Shown: one piece after another, positions 16,322-24,451 of the stretch | Layout: each line of letters begins with the position of its first letter | How positions within the stretch are numbered: the first letter of the stretch is position 1 | NCBI RefSeq assembly: GCF_008704205.1 | Contig: NZ_VXLC01000025.1 | Location: 1 to 64,000, forward strand | DNA from: Nocardia colli | Lineage (GTDB): Bacteria > Actinomycetota > Actinomycetes > Mycobacteriales > Mycobacteriaceae | Length of the DNA stretch: 64,000 bases | Direction of reading: 5' to 3' | Translations under genes and position numbers: made by a program | The notes under the pieces: model-generated | Told to the model about the DNA's origin: nothing | Database searches by the model: none | What the model saw: only the letters and a program-made list of their open reading frames with translations

Positions 16322-16332
16322 GACAAATTGTC
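16322..16332. promoter_or_regulatory. Dyad in the regulator promoter
   Basis: The perfect 5-1-5 dyad GACAA-A-TTGTC (16322-16332) stands upstream of the leader/regulator/D-serine dehydratase operon. CAATT and AATTG half-sites flank it, and on the minus strand TTGACA (16312-16307) follows. This is a plausible operator and promoter zone; no clear -10 box was identified. Confidence 0.35.
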
Positions 16333-16421
16333 ACACAGCGGGCAGGGGCAGCGCCACTCGGTGGATCAGGACTGCGCGACTCAGGACCTGGGCCGCCCAT
16401 AGCCCGCGCTCGAGGTCAGGA

Positions 16422-17453
16422 TCAACCCGCGATGCTGGACTCGATGTCGATCAGTCGCCGCAACATCGACAGCTGATGCGGATAGTCGCCGTCGAGTTTG
16501 ACCAGCAGGCTGGTGATTCCAGCAGCGCGATAGTGCGTCAATCGCTCGGCGATCCGCGCGGGCGTCCCGATGAGGTTGGTCAGCTCGCCGAGTTCACGCG
16601 GGACTTCGCGGCGCGCAGCGGCTTTGTCGCCGGACTGCCAGAGTTCGACCACCCGCTCGACGGCCGTGCCGAAACCGAGGCGGGTGAAGGCGTCGTTGTA
16701 GAAGTTCCGGCCGCCGACGCCCATGGCTCCGATCGTGAACGCATATCCCGCAGCGTGTTTGCCGATCGCCTCGGCCGCAGCCTGGTCGTCCTCGGTGATC
16801 TCGACGGCGACCGGCGCGACCAGGTCGAGATCGGACAGCGCGCGCCCGGCCCGAATCGCGCCCTCGCGCAACGGATCCAGGAAAACCTCGGCCGCCTCGG
16901 GAATGAACGCGTTCCCGAGCCAACCGTCGGCCAGTTCACCGGTCAGTCGCAGATTTCGCGGACCCATCGCCGCGTTGTAGATCGGGACGTGGGCCGGCTT
17001 CACCATCGGTTGCAACGCCCGCCCAGGCCCATCCGGCAACGGCAGCGGATAGATCTCGCCGGCATGCTCGAGCCGTTCGCCGCGACCGACCGTCCGGATG
17101 ATCTCGATCGTCTCGCGCGTGGTCTGCACCGGCTGCCGAAACCGAACGCCGTGCCACCCTTCCATGACCCGCGGCCCGGACACACCGATGCCGAGATCGA
17201 ACCGCCCACCGGACAGCTCGTGCAGGCTCAACGCCGACGTCGCCAACAGCGCGGGCGTACGCGACCCGAGCTGAACTACGAACGTCCCCAACCGGATCGA
17301 CGAGGTTTTCGCCGCCAGGTAAGCCAGCCCGGTGAGCGCGTCATAGCTCCACACCTCCGCCACCCACAGCGCCGAAACACCCGCCGCCTCCGCCGCGACG
17401 GCGAACTCCACCGCGCCGGGCAGCCGTGGCTCGATCAGAACACCGATACGCAT
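16422..17453 (-). CDS. Luciferase-like (LLM class) F420/flavin-dependent oxidoreductase
   Basis: A 343-aa TIM-barrel oxidoreductase. It begins MRIGVLIEPRLPGAVEFAVAAEAAGVSALWVAEVWSYDAL and has the family features LGTFVVQLGSRTPALLATSALSLHELSGGRFDLGIGVSGPRV, IYNAAMGPRNLRLTGELADGWLG and a C-terminal LIGTPARIAERL. ATG 17453 has GGAGG close upstream. In mycolata most such enzymes use coenzyme F420, but the cofactor cannot be fixed here. It is divergent from the SRPBCC gene. The substrate is unknown. Confidence 0.9.
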   Translation of the reverse strand: MRIGVLIEPRLPGAVEFAVAAEAAGVSALWVAEVWSYDALTGLAYLAAKTSSIRLGTFVVQLGSRTPALLATSALSLHELSGGRFDLGIGVSGPRVMEGWHGVRFRQPVQTTRETIEIIRTVGRGERLEHAGEIYPLPLPDGPGRALQPMVKPAHVPIYNAAMGPRNLRLTGELADGWLGNAFIPEAAEVFLDPLREGAIRAGRALSDLDLVAPVAVEITEDDQAAAEAIGKHAAGYAFTIGAMGVGGRNFYNDAFTRLGFGTAVERVVELWQSGDKAAARREVPRELGELTNLIGTPARIAERLTHYRAAGITSLLVKLDGDYPHQLSMLRRLIDIESSIAG

Positions 17454-17522
17454 CGCGCCTCCTCGGGCATAGTGGCAATAGCGTATAGAGAGATCGGATC
17501 GCGGCAGCAGGGAAGGGTGCGG

Positions 17523-18029
17523 ATGCGCTATCGAGACTGTCCCACTATCGAAGTGGCGGAACGGATTCCATGCGACCCGGACACCGCGTGGGCGCTGATC
17601 ACCGACATCGGACTGCCGGTGCGGAGCTCGCCGGAGCTGACGTCCGTGCAATGGGAGGGAACATCGAACCGGGTCGAGCCGGGCGCGCGGTTCCGCGGTC
17701 GCAACGATCACCCCGCCCTCGGATCCTGGGAAACCGTCTGTGAAGTCGTCGAAGTGGAACCGCAGCGTCGCTGGGTCTGGCGAGTACTCGGCCCGGACAA
17801 CGGCACCAGCGCCACCTGGGCGTTCGAGATCGACCCCGCGCGCGAAGGCGTCATCGTCCGCCAGTGGGCGCGCATGGGCCCAGCCCCGTCCGGCCTGACC
17901 CCGGCGATCACCGCGAAACCGGAACTCGAAGGGCGAATCATCGCCCGGCGACTGGAGGAATGGGCGGACGGCATGCGCGCCAACCTCGCCTGGCTGCGCA
18001 CCGAGGTGGACAGCGAAGCCCACCCTTGA
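17523..18029 (+). CDS. SRPBCC-fold polyketide-cyclase/START-like protein
   Basis: A 168-aa protein of the START/SRPBCC superfamily, with a hydrophobic ligand cavity. It starts MRYRDCPTIEVAERIPCDPDTAWALITDIGLPVRSSPEL and continues WETVCEVVEVEPQRRWVWRVLG, with a final amphipathic helix (RRLEEWADGMRANLAWLRTE). GGAAGGG precedes the ATG at 17523. It is divergent from the luciferase-like gene by 69 bp. It may bind or modify a lipid-like molecule; the exact role is unknown. Confidence 0.87.
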   Translation: MRYRDCPTIEVAERIPCDPDTAWALITDIGLPVRSSPELTSVQWEGTSNRVEPGARFRGRNDHPALGSWETVCEVVEVEPQRRWVWRVLGPDNGTSATWAFEIDPAREGVIVRQWARMGPAPSGLTPAITAKPELEGRIIARRLEEWADGMRANLAWLRTEVDSEAHP

Positions 18030-18069
18030 CCGAGACGACGATCGAAGACGCCGTCGGGCGTTTCGACAA

Positions 18070-20127
18070 TCAGGCGCCGGAATGGGGTGTTGTGCCCGCT
18101 CCCTGATCTCGGATACGGGACAGCGGGTTGGGCCACCAGATCTTCGGGCCGATGAGGCGGAAAAGTGCTGGTATCACGACGGTTCGGACGAGGAAGGTGT
18201 CCAGGAGAATGCCCAGGCCGACGATGATGCCCAGCTGGGTGAGGATGATCAGCGGGAGGACACCGAGAACGCAGAAGACGGCGGCCAAAACGATTCCGGC
18301 GCTGGTGATGACGGCCCCGGTGGCGGAGACGGCACGGACGATGCCCTGTGTGCTGCCGTGGTCGGGTGTTTCTTCGCGGGCCCGGCTGACCAGGAAGATG
18401 GTGTAGTCGACGCCGAGGGCCACCAGGAAGAGGAAGGCGTACAACGGAGCGCTGGTGTCCAAGGCGGGAAAACCGAAGAGGTGCAGGCCGATCCAGGCGC
18501 CGAGGCCGAGCGCGGCCAGCGCGCTGAGCACCGAGACACCCACCAGCAGCACGGCGGCGGGGACGGCGCGCAACAGGGCGAGCAGGATGATCAGGACAAC
18601 GGCCAGGATCATCGGAATCACCACGCGCTGATCGTGTTCGGCGGCTCTCCTGGTGTCCAGGCCCTCCGCGTCACCGCCGCCGACGAGTGCGCCGGGTATC
18701 GAGGCCAATTCGCCGCGCATCGACTCGATCGTGGAAAACGCTTCCGGGGAACCGGGTTCGGCGTTCAGCACGACCGACCACCGCGCCAGTCCGGACGGCG
18801 CGGTGCCGGTGGGCGTCACCTGCGTGACACCGGGCAACGCGCGCAACGCCTGTTCGACTCCGGCGGCCGAATCACCTCTGGCCAGAACGATTGTCGGGTT
18901 GGCCGCACCGGCCGGGAAATGCGCGGCGAGCGTGTCGAAGCCTTCGACGGATTCGGCGCGGACCCGGAACTGATCGGTCTGCGACAACCCGACGTCGGTG
19001 CCGATCAATCCGGCCGCGAACCCGCCGAGCACCACCAGCGTGCCGCAGGCCACGAGCACCGGCCTGCGCACCACCCCCGCGGCGATCGCGTGCCACATTC
19101 CCTGCTCGGCCGCGATCCGCTCGTCCGCCTGCGGCACGAACGGCCAGAAGACATTCCGCCCGAACAACGCCAGCGCGGCGGGCAGTGCCACGAGCACGAA
19201 CACCACCGCGACGACCAGACCTGCGGCCGCGCCCACACCGAGACTCCGGGTATTGGGCAGCGAAGCGAGCAGCAAGGTGAGCAACGCGGCGACCACCGTG
19301 ACGTTGCTCGCCAGGATCGCCGGTCCGGCATGCCGGACCGCGTGCCGCAACGCGGTGCGGTGATCGGTATTACGGTGCAATTCGTCGCGATAGCGGGAGA
19401 CCAGCAGCAGCGCATAGTTCGTCCCCGCGCCGAACACGAGCACGCTGGTGATCCCCGAGGTCGACCCGTCGAACGCGAGCCCGGTCAGCCGAGCCAAACC
19501 GGTGCCGACCGTGGCGGCAACCCGATCGGCGGATCCGACCACCAGCAACGGCACCAGCCACAACACCGGCGACCGATAAGTCACGATCAGCAGCAACGCG
19601 ACGACCGCGGCGGTCACCGCGAGCAGCGTGATGTTGGCGCCGGCGAACGAATCCGCGATGTCCCCACCGAACGCGGGCCCACCGGTCACCTGAATACGCA
19701 GATCCGCCGGCTGCCCGGCCTTTACCGTGTCCCGCAGCTCGTTGATGCGGTCGGTCAGGGCGAATCCACTCAACTTCGCGTCGACCGGCAACCGCCCGAT
19801 CGCCGCCTTCCGATCAGGCGACATGGCCAGATCTCCGAGCTTCGAGCGCAGCCCGGTCAGATCGTCGACCCTCAATTCGGCGGCATCGGTGCGCGTCACC
19901 ACAACCACCGCAGGTGCCGTGCCGGCATCCGGGAACTGCGTCAGCAGCTCTTTCACCTGCGCCGATTCCGCACTACCCGGCAGCGAATTCGGCGCCTCCC
20001 CCGCGGCGTCGTTCCCCCCGATCCCGCCGATCAACCCCGCCGAAACGGCGGCAAGCAGCACGAGCAGCAACCAGGACTTACGAGCGGTGACCACGGCCGC
20101 GAACCGATCCCACATGCGCATCACCAC
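18070..20127 (-). CDS. MMPL/RND-family membrane transporter
   Basis: A 685-aa inner-membrane transporter with the MMPL layout: TM1 (SWLLLVLLAAVSAGLIGGIG), an extracytoplasmic domain, five TM segments (TLLAVTAAVVALLLIVTYRSPVLWLVPLLVVG...), a second external domain and five more TMs (VIPMILAVVLIILLALLRAVPAAVLLVG...). The inner-loop motif GAGTNYALLLVSRYRDEL and the later ALGVDYTIFLVSRAREE are the diagnostic ion-coupling repeats. In mycolata such proteins export lipids or expel drugs. GTG/ATG starts at 20127, 20124, 20121 and 20115 are all possible. Confidence 0.93.
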   Translation of the reverse strand: MVMRMWDRFAAVVTARKSWLLLVLLAAVSAGLIGGIGGNDAAGEAPNSLPGSAESAQVKELLTQFPDAGTAPAVVVVTRTDAAELRVDDLTGLRSKLGDLAMSPDRKAAIGRLPVDAKLSGFALTDRINELRDTVKAGQPADLRIQVTGGPAFGGDIADSFAGANITLLAVTAAVVALLLIVTYRSPVLWLVPLLVVGSADRVAATVGTGLARLTGLAFDGSTSGITSVLVFGAGTNYALLLVSRYRDELHRNTDHRTALRHAVRHAGPAILASNVTVVAALLTLLLASLPNTRSLGVGAAAGLVVAVVFVLVALPAALALFGRNVFWPFVPQADERIAAEQGMWHAIAAGVVRRPVLVACGTLVVLGGFAAGLIGTDVGLSQTDQFRVRAESVEGFDTLAAHFPAGAANPTIVLARGDSAAGVEQALRALPGVTQVTPTGTAPSGLARWSVVLNAEPGSPEAFSTIESMRGELASIPGALVGGGDAEGLDTRRAAEHDQRVVIPMILAVVLIILLALLRAVPAAVLLVGVSVLSALAALGLGAWIGLHLFGFPALDTSAPLYAFLFLVALGVDYTIFLVSRAREETPDHGSTQGIVRAVSATGAVITSAGIVLAAVFCVLGVLPLIILTQLGIIVGLGILLDTFLVRTVVIPALFRLIGPKIWWPNPLSRIRDQGAGTTPHSGA

Positions 20128-20192
20128 ACCATCGCAGACCCGCGCGCGCCGCGCGCGTTGTCACCGCACCCGCGTGGGCATCATCACCGCAA

Positions 20193-21443
20193 CTAATCGT
20201 CGGCGAAGACCGGCGGGAACGTCACCGGCAAGGTGGCCAGCGCACGGTGAAAAGGCCCCGGCCGCCAGACCAATTGGGCTGCGGGGACGGATAGTTCGAG
20301 GTCGGGTAGGACATCCAGTAGCTGGTCCACCGCCTCCTGGGCGACCAGGTAGGCGGCGGAGCGGGCCGGGCAGGCGTGCGGGCCTGCGCTCCAGGCCAGG
20401 TGGGAGCGGTTGCCGGTGCGGTCGTCGGCGCGGATCGCGGGGTCGTTGTTGGCGGCGGACATGCTGATCACGACCGGCTGGTGGGCGGGCAGCCACACCT
20501 CGTCGATCAGGACGGGCTGGCGCGGGTAGGTGATGCAGAAGTTGGCCATCGGCGGGTCGGTGAACAGCACCTCGTCGAGCGCGTCGCGGGTGGACAGGCT
20601 GCCGCCGAGCAGATCGCCGCCGAACCGGTCGTCGTCGAGGATGAGCAGCAGGGCGTTGAGGATGAGGTTTTGCAGCGGTTCGATTCCGGCGCCGTAGAGC
20701 ACCACCAGCTGGTGGACCAGTTCCAGATCGTCGAGACCCACCTGATGGGTGAGCAGGCGGGTGGTGACGTCCTCGCCCGGCGCGGCCCGCTTGTGCTCGA
20801 CCAGGTCCATCAGCGCCGCGGTGAGCAGCTGATTGCCCTCGGCCGCATTGTCGCCCTCGAAGATCGCGACCATGCCGCGGGCGATCCGCTCGCCGATGTC
20901 GGCCGGGCAGCCGAGCATGCCGTTGACCACCCCGAACGCCAGCGGCTGCGCGAATTCACGCACCAGGTCGGCTTTTCCGGCCCGGCGGAATCGGCCGATC
21001 AGCGCCGTGGCCAGATCGGTGACGGTGCTGCGCAGTTCGCTCAGATCGATGCCGTTGATGGCCGCGGTGTTCGCCAGCCGATACCGCGCGTGCTCGGCTC
21101 CGGCGCTGCGCAACGCATTCGGCCGCCACTCGAGCAGCGGCAGCACGGCGGAATCGGCCGGAACGGAGTGCTGCCAGTGGCGGGGATCGGCCGGAAAATG
21201 CTCCGGGTCGTGCAGGATGCGCAAGGCGGTGTGATAGCCGATCACCAGCGTGGCGGGCACCTCCGGCGCGAGTTCCACCGGCGCGAGCGAGCCGTATTCG
21301 GCGCGCATCGCGGCGTAGGCCCGGTGCGGGTCGGCCGCGAATTCGGGGCGGTGCAAGGGAACTCGATCGCCGGCCGGACACACCGGCGATCCGTGGTGCG
21401 GTGACGATCGCGGCGCGTGGGCACTGGTTGATGGCGTGGTCAC
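20193..21443 (-). CDS. Cytochrome P450 lacking the ExxR arginine and I-helix threonine
   Basis: A 416-aa P450. The haem loop is HLAWSAGPHACPAR, with axial Cys358. Two near-universal features are altered: the K-helix ExxR reads EVLF, and the I-helix AGxxT reads AGIEP. This pattern recalls the Streptomyces CYP156/CYP157 proteins of conservons, some of which naturally lack ExxR. It may be a poor monooxygenase, or a ligand-binding or regulatory haem protein. I start it at GTG 21443 with GGAAGG upstream; the frame extends to 21560. It lies 136 bp downstream of the LuxR regulator gene on the same strand. Confidence 0.88.
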   Translation of the reverse strand: MTTPSTSAHAPRSSPHHGSPVCPAGDRVPLHRPEFAADPHRAYAAMRAEYGSLAPVELAPEVPATLVIGYHTALRILHDPEHFPADPRHWQHSVPADSAVLPLLEWRPNALRSAGAEHARYRLANTAAINGIDLSELRSTVTDLATALIGRFRRAGKADLVREFAQPLAFGVVNGMLGCPADIGERIARGMVAIFEGDNAAEGNQLLTAALMDLVEHKRAAPGEDVTTRLLTHQVGLDDLELVHQLVVLYGAGIEPLQNLILNALLLILDDDRFGGDLLGGSLSTRDALDEVLFTDPPMANFCITYPRQPVLIDEVWLPAHQPVVISMSAANNDPAIRADDRTGNRSHLAWSAGPHACPARSAAYLVAQEAVDQLLDVLPDLELSVPAAQLVWRPGPFHRALATLPVTFPPVFADD

Positions 21444-21579
21444 AGTCCGGGCCTTCCGGCGAGGAAACGTAGGCGGGGAACGCACAGCGGACGAACCGCT
21501 GCCCAGCGACCATGCCGGGCGTGACCGGTGACGGCATCGGCATACGCATCGGTACCTCACCTACGCACCGCAATTGGCG

Positions 21580-24132
21580 TTACGTTCCGCGACGCCCCGG
21601 CTGACGACCCGGCGCGCGCATGGATTCCGCGCGCATCCGATCACGCAGCGGACGCGGCGCCAGCTCGCCGATCTCCGCGCGGGAACCGATCGCCAGCTTC
21701 TGCAACACGGACGCGACCTGCGCGTCGACGGTTCGCGTCGAAATGCCCCGGCGGACCGCGATCGCGCTGTTGGTCCAGCCCGCCGCGGCCAGGATCGCGA
21801 CTTCCCCTTCGGCGGGCGAGAGCGACGTCCACACGTCCTCCGCTCTGGGCCGATACAGCGACAGCGAGCCGAGGGCGAACGATTGCAGTTCGCCGCGCTC
21901 CGGCCGGAGCCCGAGCCCCTGCTTTTCGGCTGCCGCGTAAGCGGTTTCGCCGAGTACCACGCGCGCTGCGGTGACCGCCTTCACCGTCTCCGCCGAGAAC
22001 GGTCCCAGCCTGCTGACGTCCATATTCGTCTCGGCGAGAAGCACTTTCGTGCCACCGGCGAGCTGCGCGATCTCCGTGGCCGCGGCGACCAAGCGCGGCC
22101 GGTCCGCCTTGGCCTGCTGGGCCTGCTCGATGAGTCGCGCCAGCGCCCAGGTCCGGAACTGCACCGCCCACAGCTCGCCCCACCGGTCTCGAATCTTGGT
22201 CAGGTGGGTCAGCGCCGAACGGCCGAGCGTCAGTGCCTCGCTCGATTGATCGGCGCGGACGAGCGCGACGGTCCGGGCTAGTCGGGCCCACGAGTGCACC
22301 CAGGAGGCGCCCGATCCCTCCACCCGCGCAAGGAAACTCGCGGTCATCGCGTCGGCTTGCTCGACGGTGCCGAGCAGACCGGACGCGAGCGCGCCGAAGA
22401 GTTCGGCCATCACCGAACCGCCGACATCGTTGTCCCGGCGGTACTTCTCCGCGGCCCGGCTCAACACGATGATCGAGCGCGGGTCGCTGCGGGCGATCAA
22501 AAGCTCGACGCCCCAGGCGAACTCGACGGCCGCGGTCAGGCCCAGATCGGTGTCCGCCGAAGCACGCCAATCGTCCAGGTCCGCGCCCTCGCCGAGGCAC
22601 GTCCGCACGCATTCGTCGAGCATCGCCTCGGCTTCCGCGAGCGTCCCTTGACACAGCGCGATCCACACCACCAAAGCTGTTGTCTCGAGCTGATTCCCGG
22701 TCGGCTCGGGCGCGAGCAGCCGGGTCGCCTGCAGCGTCCTGGCGGACCAGAGCCGGATCTCGCGGAACGAGCAACCGAGGAACGGCAACCGGATCGCCAG
22801 CAGACCGCGGCAGATGTCGAGGCCGACGGCGGCCTGCCCCGGCTCGGCCAGGCTGCGGTCGATCGCCGTCAGGATGTTGTCCCACGCCGCACGCGCCCAG
22901 TCGAGGTACTGCAATTCGGCCGCGCCGAACCAATTCGTCGCCGCGTCGACCACCTTGTCGCGGTAGTACTGGCGATGTCTGCGTTCCAGTCGCGCCCGTT
23001 CGTCCAGCCCGTCCCGCGACCGCAGTTCGAGTCGTTGCTGCGCGAACACGCGGATGCTCTCCAGCAGCGAATACCGGACCGTGGTCGCCGTGAGGTGTGC
23101 CGAGACCAGCGATTGATCCACCAGGCGATCGAGCAGATCCGGAATCGCGCTGCGGGGCAACCGAATCGGCCCGTCACCAGCCGGATCGGAGCAGACGAAC
23201 TCGATCGCCTCCCGCTCGGCCCCGACATCGAGCGCCGCGCCGTCCGGGACATCCTCTGGATTGATGTCGTAACCGGCCGCGAACACCGCCATCCGCTCGA
23301 ACAGGATCCGCTCCTGCTCATCGCACAGCTCGTAGGACCACGAGATGACGTCGCGCACCCCGCGATGCCGCGCGTCCGCGCCCACCCTGGGACCGTCCGA
23401 CCAGCGCAACCGCTGGTCATCGGGCGCCTCGCCACTGAGTTCGCGCAGAATCATCGGCAGCGGCTCGCGCACCAAACGGGCCGCGGCGAGCCGGATGAAC
23501 AACGGATGGTTGTTCACGTGGCGGCAGATCTCCGCCATGATCTCCGCCTGATCCGGATGGATGACCGATCGGCCGATCAGCTCCGACCGCTGCTGGAACA
23601 GCGCGATACCGTGCTCGCGGGACAACGGCGGCACCGGAACCCGGTGCTCGTCGATCCAGCCGATCGCCTCCCGGCTCGTCGCGACGATGGTCAGGTTCGG
23701 CAATTCGGCGGTCAGCTGGTTGACCACGGTGCCGACACCGTCGAGCACATGCTCGCAGTTGTCCAGCACCAGCACCACCTGTTCGCCGGGGCCGGCCAGG
23801 GCATCGACGATCGCCTCCCACGCCGAGCGACCGGAGAAGTCGATCTCCAGCACCGCGTGCGCGATCTCCTCCGCGACCGCGGTCGCGTCGGCGCCGGCGG
23901 CAAGGCGGGCCAGCCTGGCCCAATGCGCCTCGACGCCCGTGCTGCGCTGAAACCGGGCGACAGCCTCCGAGGCCAGCCGGGTTTTGCCGATTCCGCCTGG
24001 CCCCAGCAGGGTGACCAAGCGTGGTGTGCACAGCAGCAATGTGATGATCTGGTCCAGTTCCGGCTGTCTTCCGACGAACGCATCCGGAGCGGAACGCATG
24101 CCGGGCCCCTCGGAGCGGTCTCGAGCACCCAT
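21580..24132 (-). CDS. Large LuxR-type regulator with STAND ATPase domain
   Basis: An 850-aa regulator. A P-loop ATPase comes first (Walker A GPGGIGKTRLA, about residue 44; Walker B VVLVLDNCEHVLD), with a helical middle, and a C-terminal LuxR HTH (LSPAEGEVAILAAAGWTNSAIAVRRGISTRTVDAQVASVLQKL). Such proteins activate nearby genes on an unknown signal. Likely targets are the P450 gene just downstream and the divergent membrane/LinD-like pair starting at 24269. ATG 24132 is taken; ATG 24099 is an alternative. Confidence 0.92.
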   Translation of the reverse strand: MGARDRSEGPGMRSAPDAFVGRQPELDQIITLLLCTPRLVTLLGPGGIGKTRLASEAVARFQRSTGVEAHWARLARLAAGADATAVAEEIAHAVLEIDFSGRSAWEAIVDALAGPGEQVVLVLDNCEHVLDGVGTVVNQLTAELPNLTIVATSREAIGWIDEHRVPVPPLSREHGIALFQQRSELIGRSVIHPDQAEIMAEICRHVNNHPLFIRLAAARLVREPLPMILRELSGEAPDDQRLRWSDGPRVGADARHRGVRDVISWSYELCDEQERILFERMAVFAAGYDINPEDVPDGAALDVGAEREAIEFVCSDPAGDGPIRLPRSAIPDLLDRLVDQSLVSAHLTATTVRYSLLESIRVFAQQRLELRSRDGLDERARLERRHRQYYRDKVVDAATNWFGAAELQYLDWARAAWDNILTAIDRSLAEPGQAAVGLDICRGLLAIRLPFLGCSFREIRLWSARTLQATRLLAPEPTGNQLETTALVVWIALCQGTLAEAEAMLDECVRTCLGEGADLDDWRASADTDLGLTAAVEFAWGVELLIARSDPRSIIVLSRAAEKYRRDNDVGGSVMAELFGALASGLLGTVEQADAMTASFLARVEGSGASWVHSWARLARTVALVRADQSSEALTLGRSALTHLTKIRDRWGELWAVQFRTWALARLIEQAQQAKADRPRLVAAATEIAQLAGGTKVLLAETNMDVSRLGPFSAETVKAVTAARVVLGETAYAAAEKQGLGLRPERGELQSFALGSLSLYRPRAEDVWTSLSPAEGEVAILAAAGWTNSAIAVRRGISTRTVDAQVASVLQKLAIGSRAEIGELAPRPLRDRMRAESMRAPGRQPGRRGT

Positions 24133-24268
24133 GGCCAGGGACCTTAGCCTGCCTACGTACCTATCCGCCTACTGATGCGTGAATGCGACCCGGCAGCCAA
24201 CCTCGAACCAGCGGTCCGGTTCTCGCCGCGACTTCGCGGTGCCGCCAGAGGGATGAGGAGAAGTCGGC

Positions 24269-24451
24269 ATGTTGTGCTGCGCGTTGCTCTCCGGGTTGGT
24301 GCTGGTCGTCGGGCCGCGCCTGGCGATAGTGCTCAGACGGGGGCGTCGTCCTGATGATCCGGCGACACGACAGCGGCCGGCCGAAACTTCGGCCTACCCC
24401 GAGTTGCTCGACGCCCGCCTCGAACCCGCGTTGCATCGGAAAGCACTGTGA
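24269..24451 (+). CDS. Small membrane protein coupled to LinD-like gene
   Basis: A 60-aa protein with one hydrophobic segment, LCCALLSGLVLVVGPRLAIVLRR, followed by a polar tail. GAGGAGAAG stands upstream of the ATG. The stop overlaps the GTG of the next gene (GTGA), which supports real translation. I know no family for it; it may be a partner subunit of the membrane-anchored LinD-like enzyme. Confidence 0.6.
   Translation: MLCCALLSGLVLVVGPRLAIVLRRGRRPDDPATRQRPAETSAYPELLDARLEPALHRKAL

Noticed and set aside
18082..20196. 704-codon plus-strand frame opposite the MMPL gene
   Set aside because: Composition is that of an antisense read of a membrane protein; no motif, no start signal.
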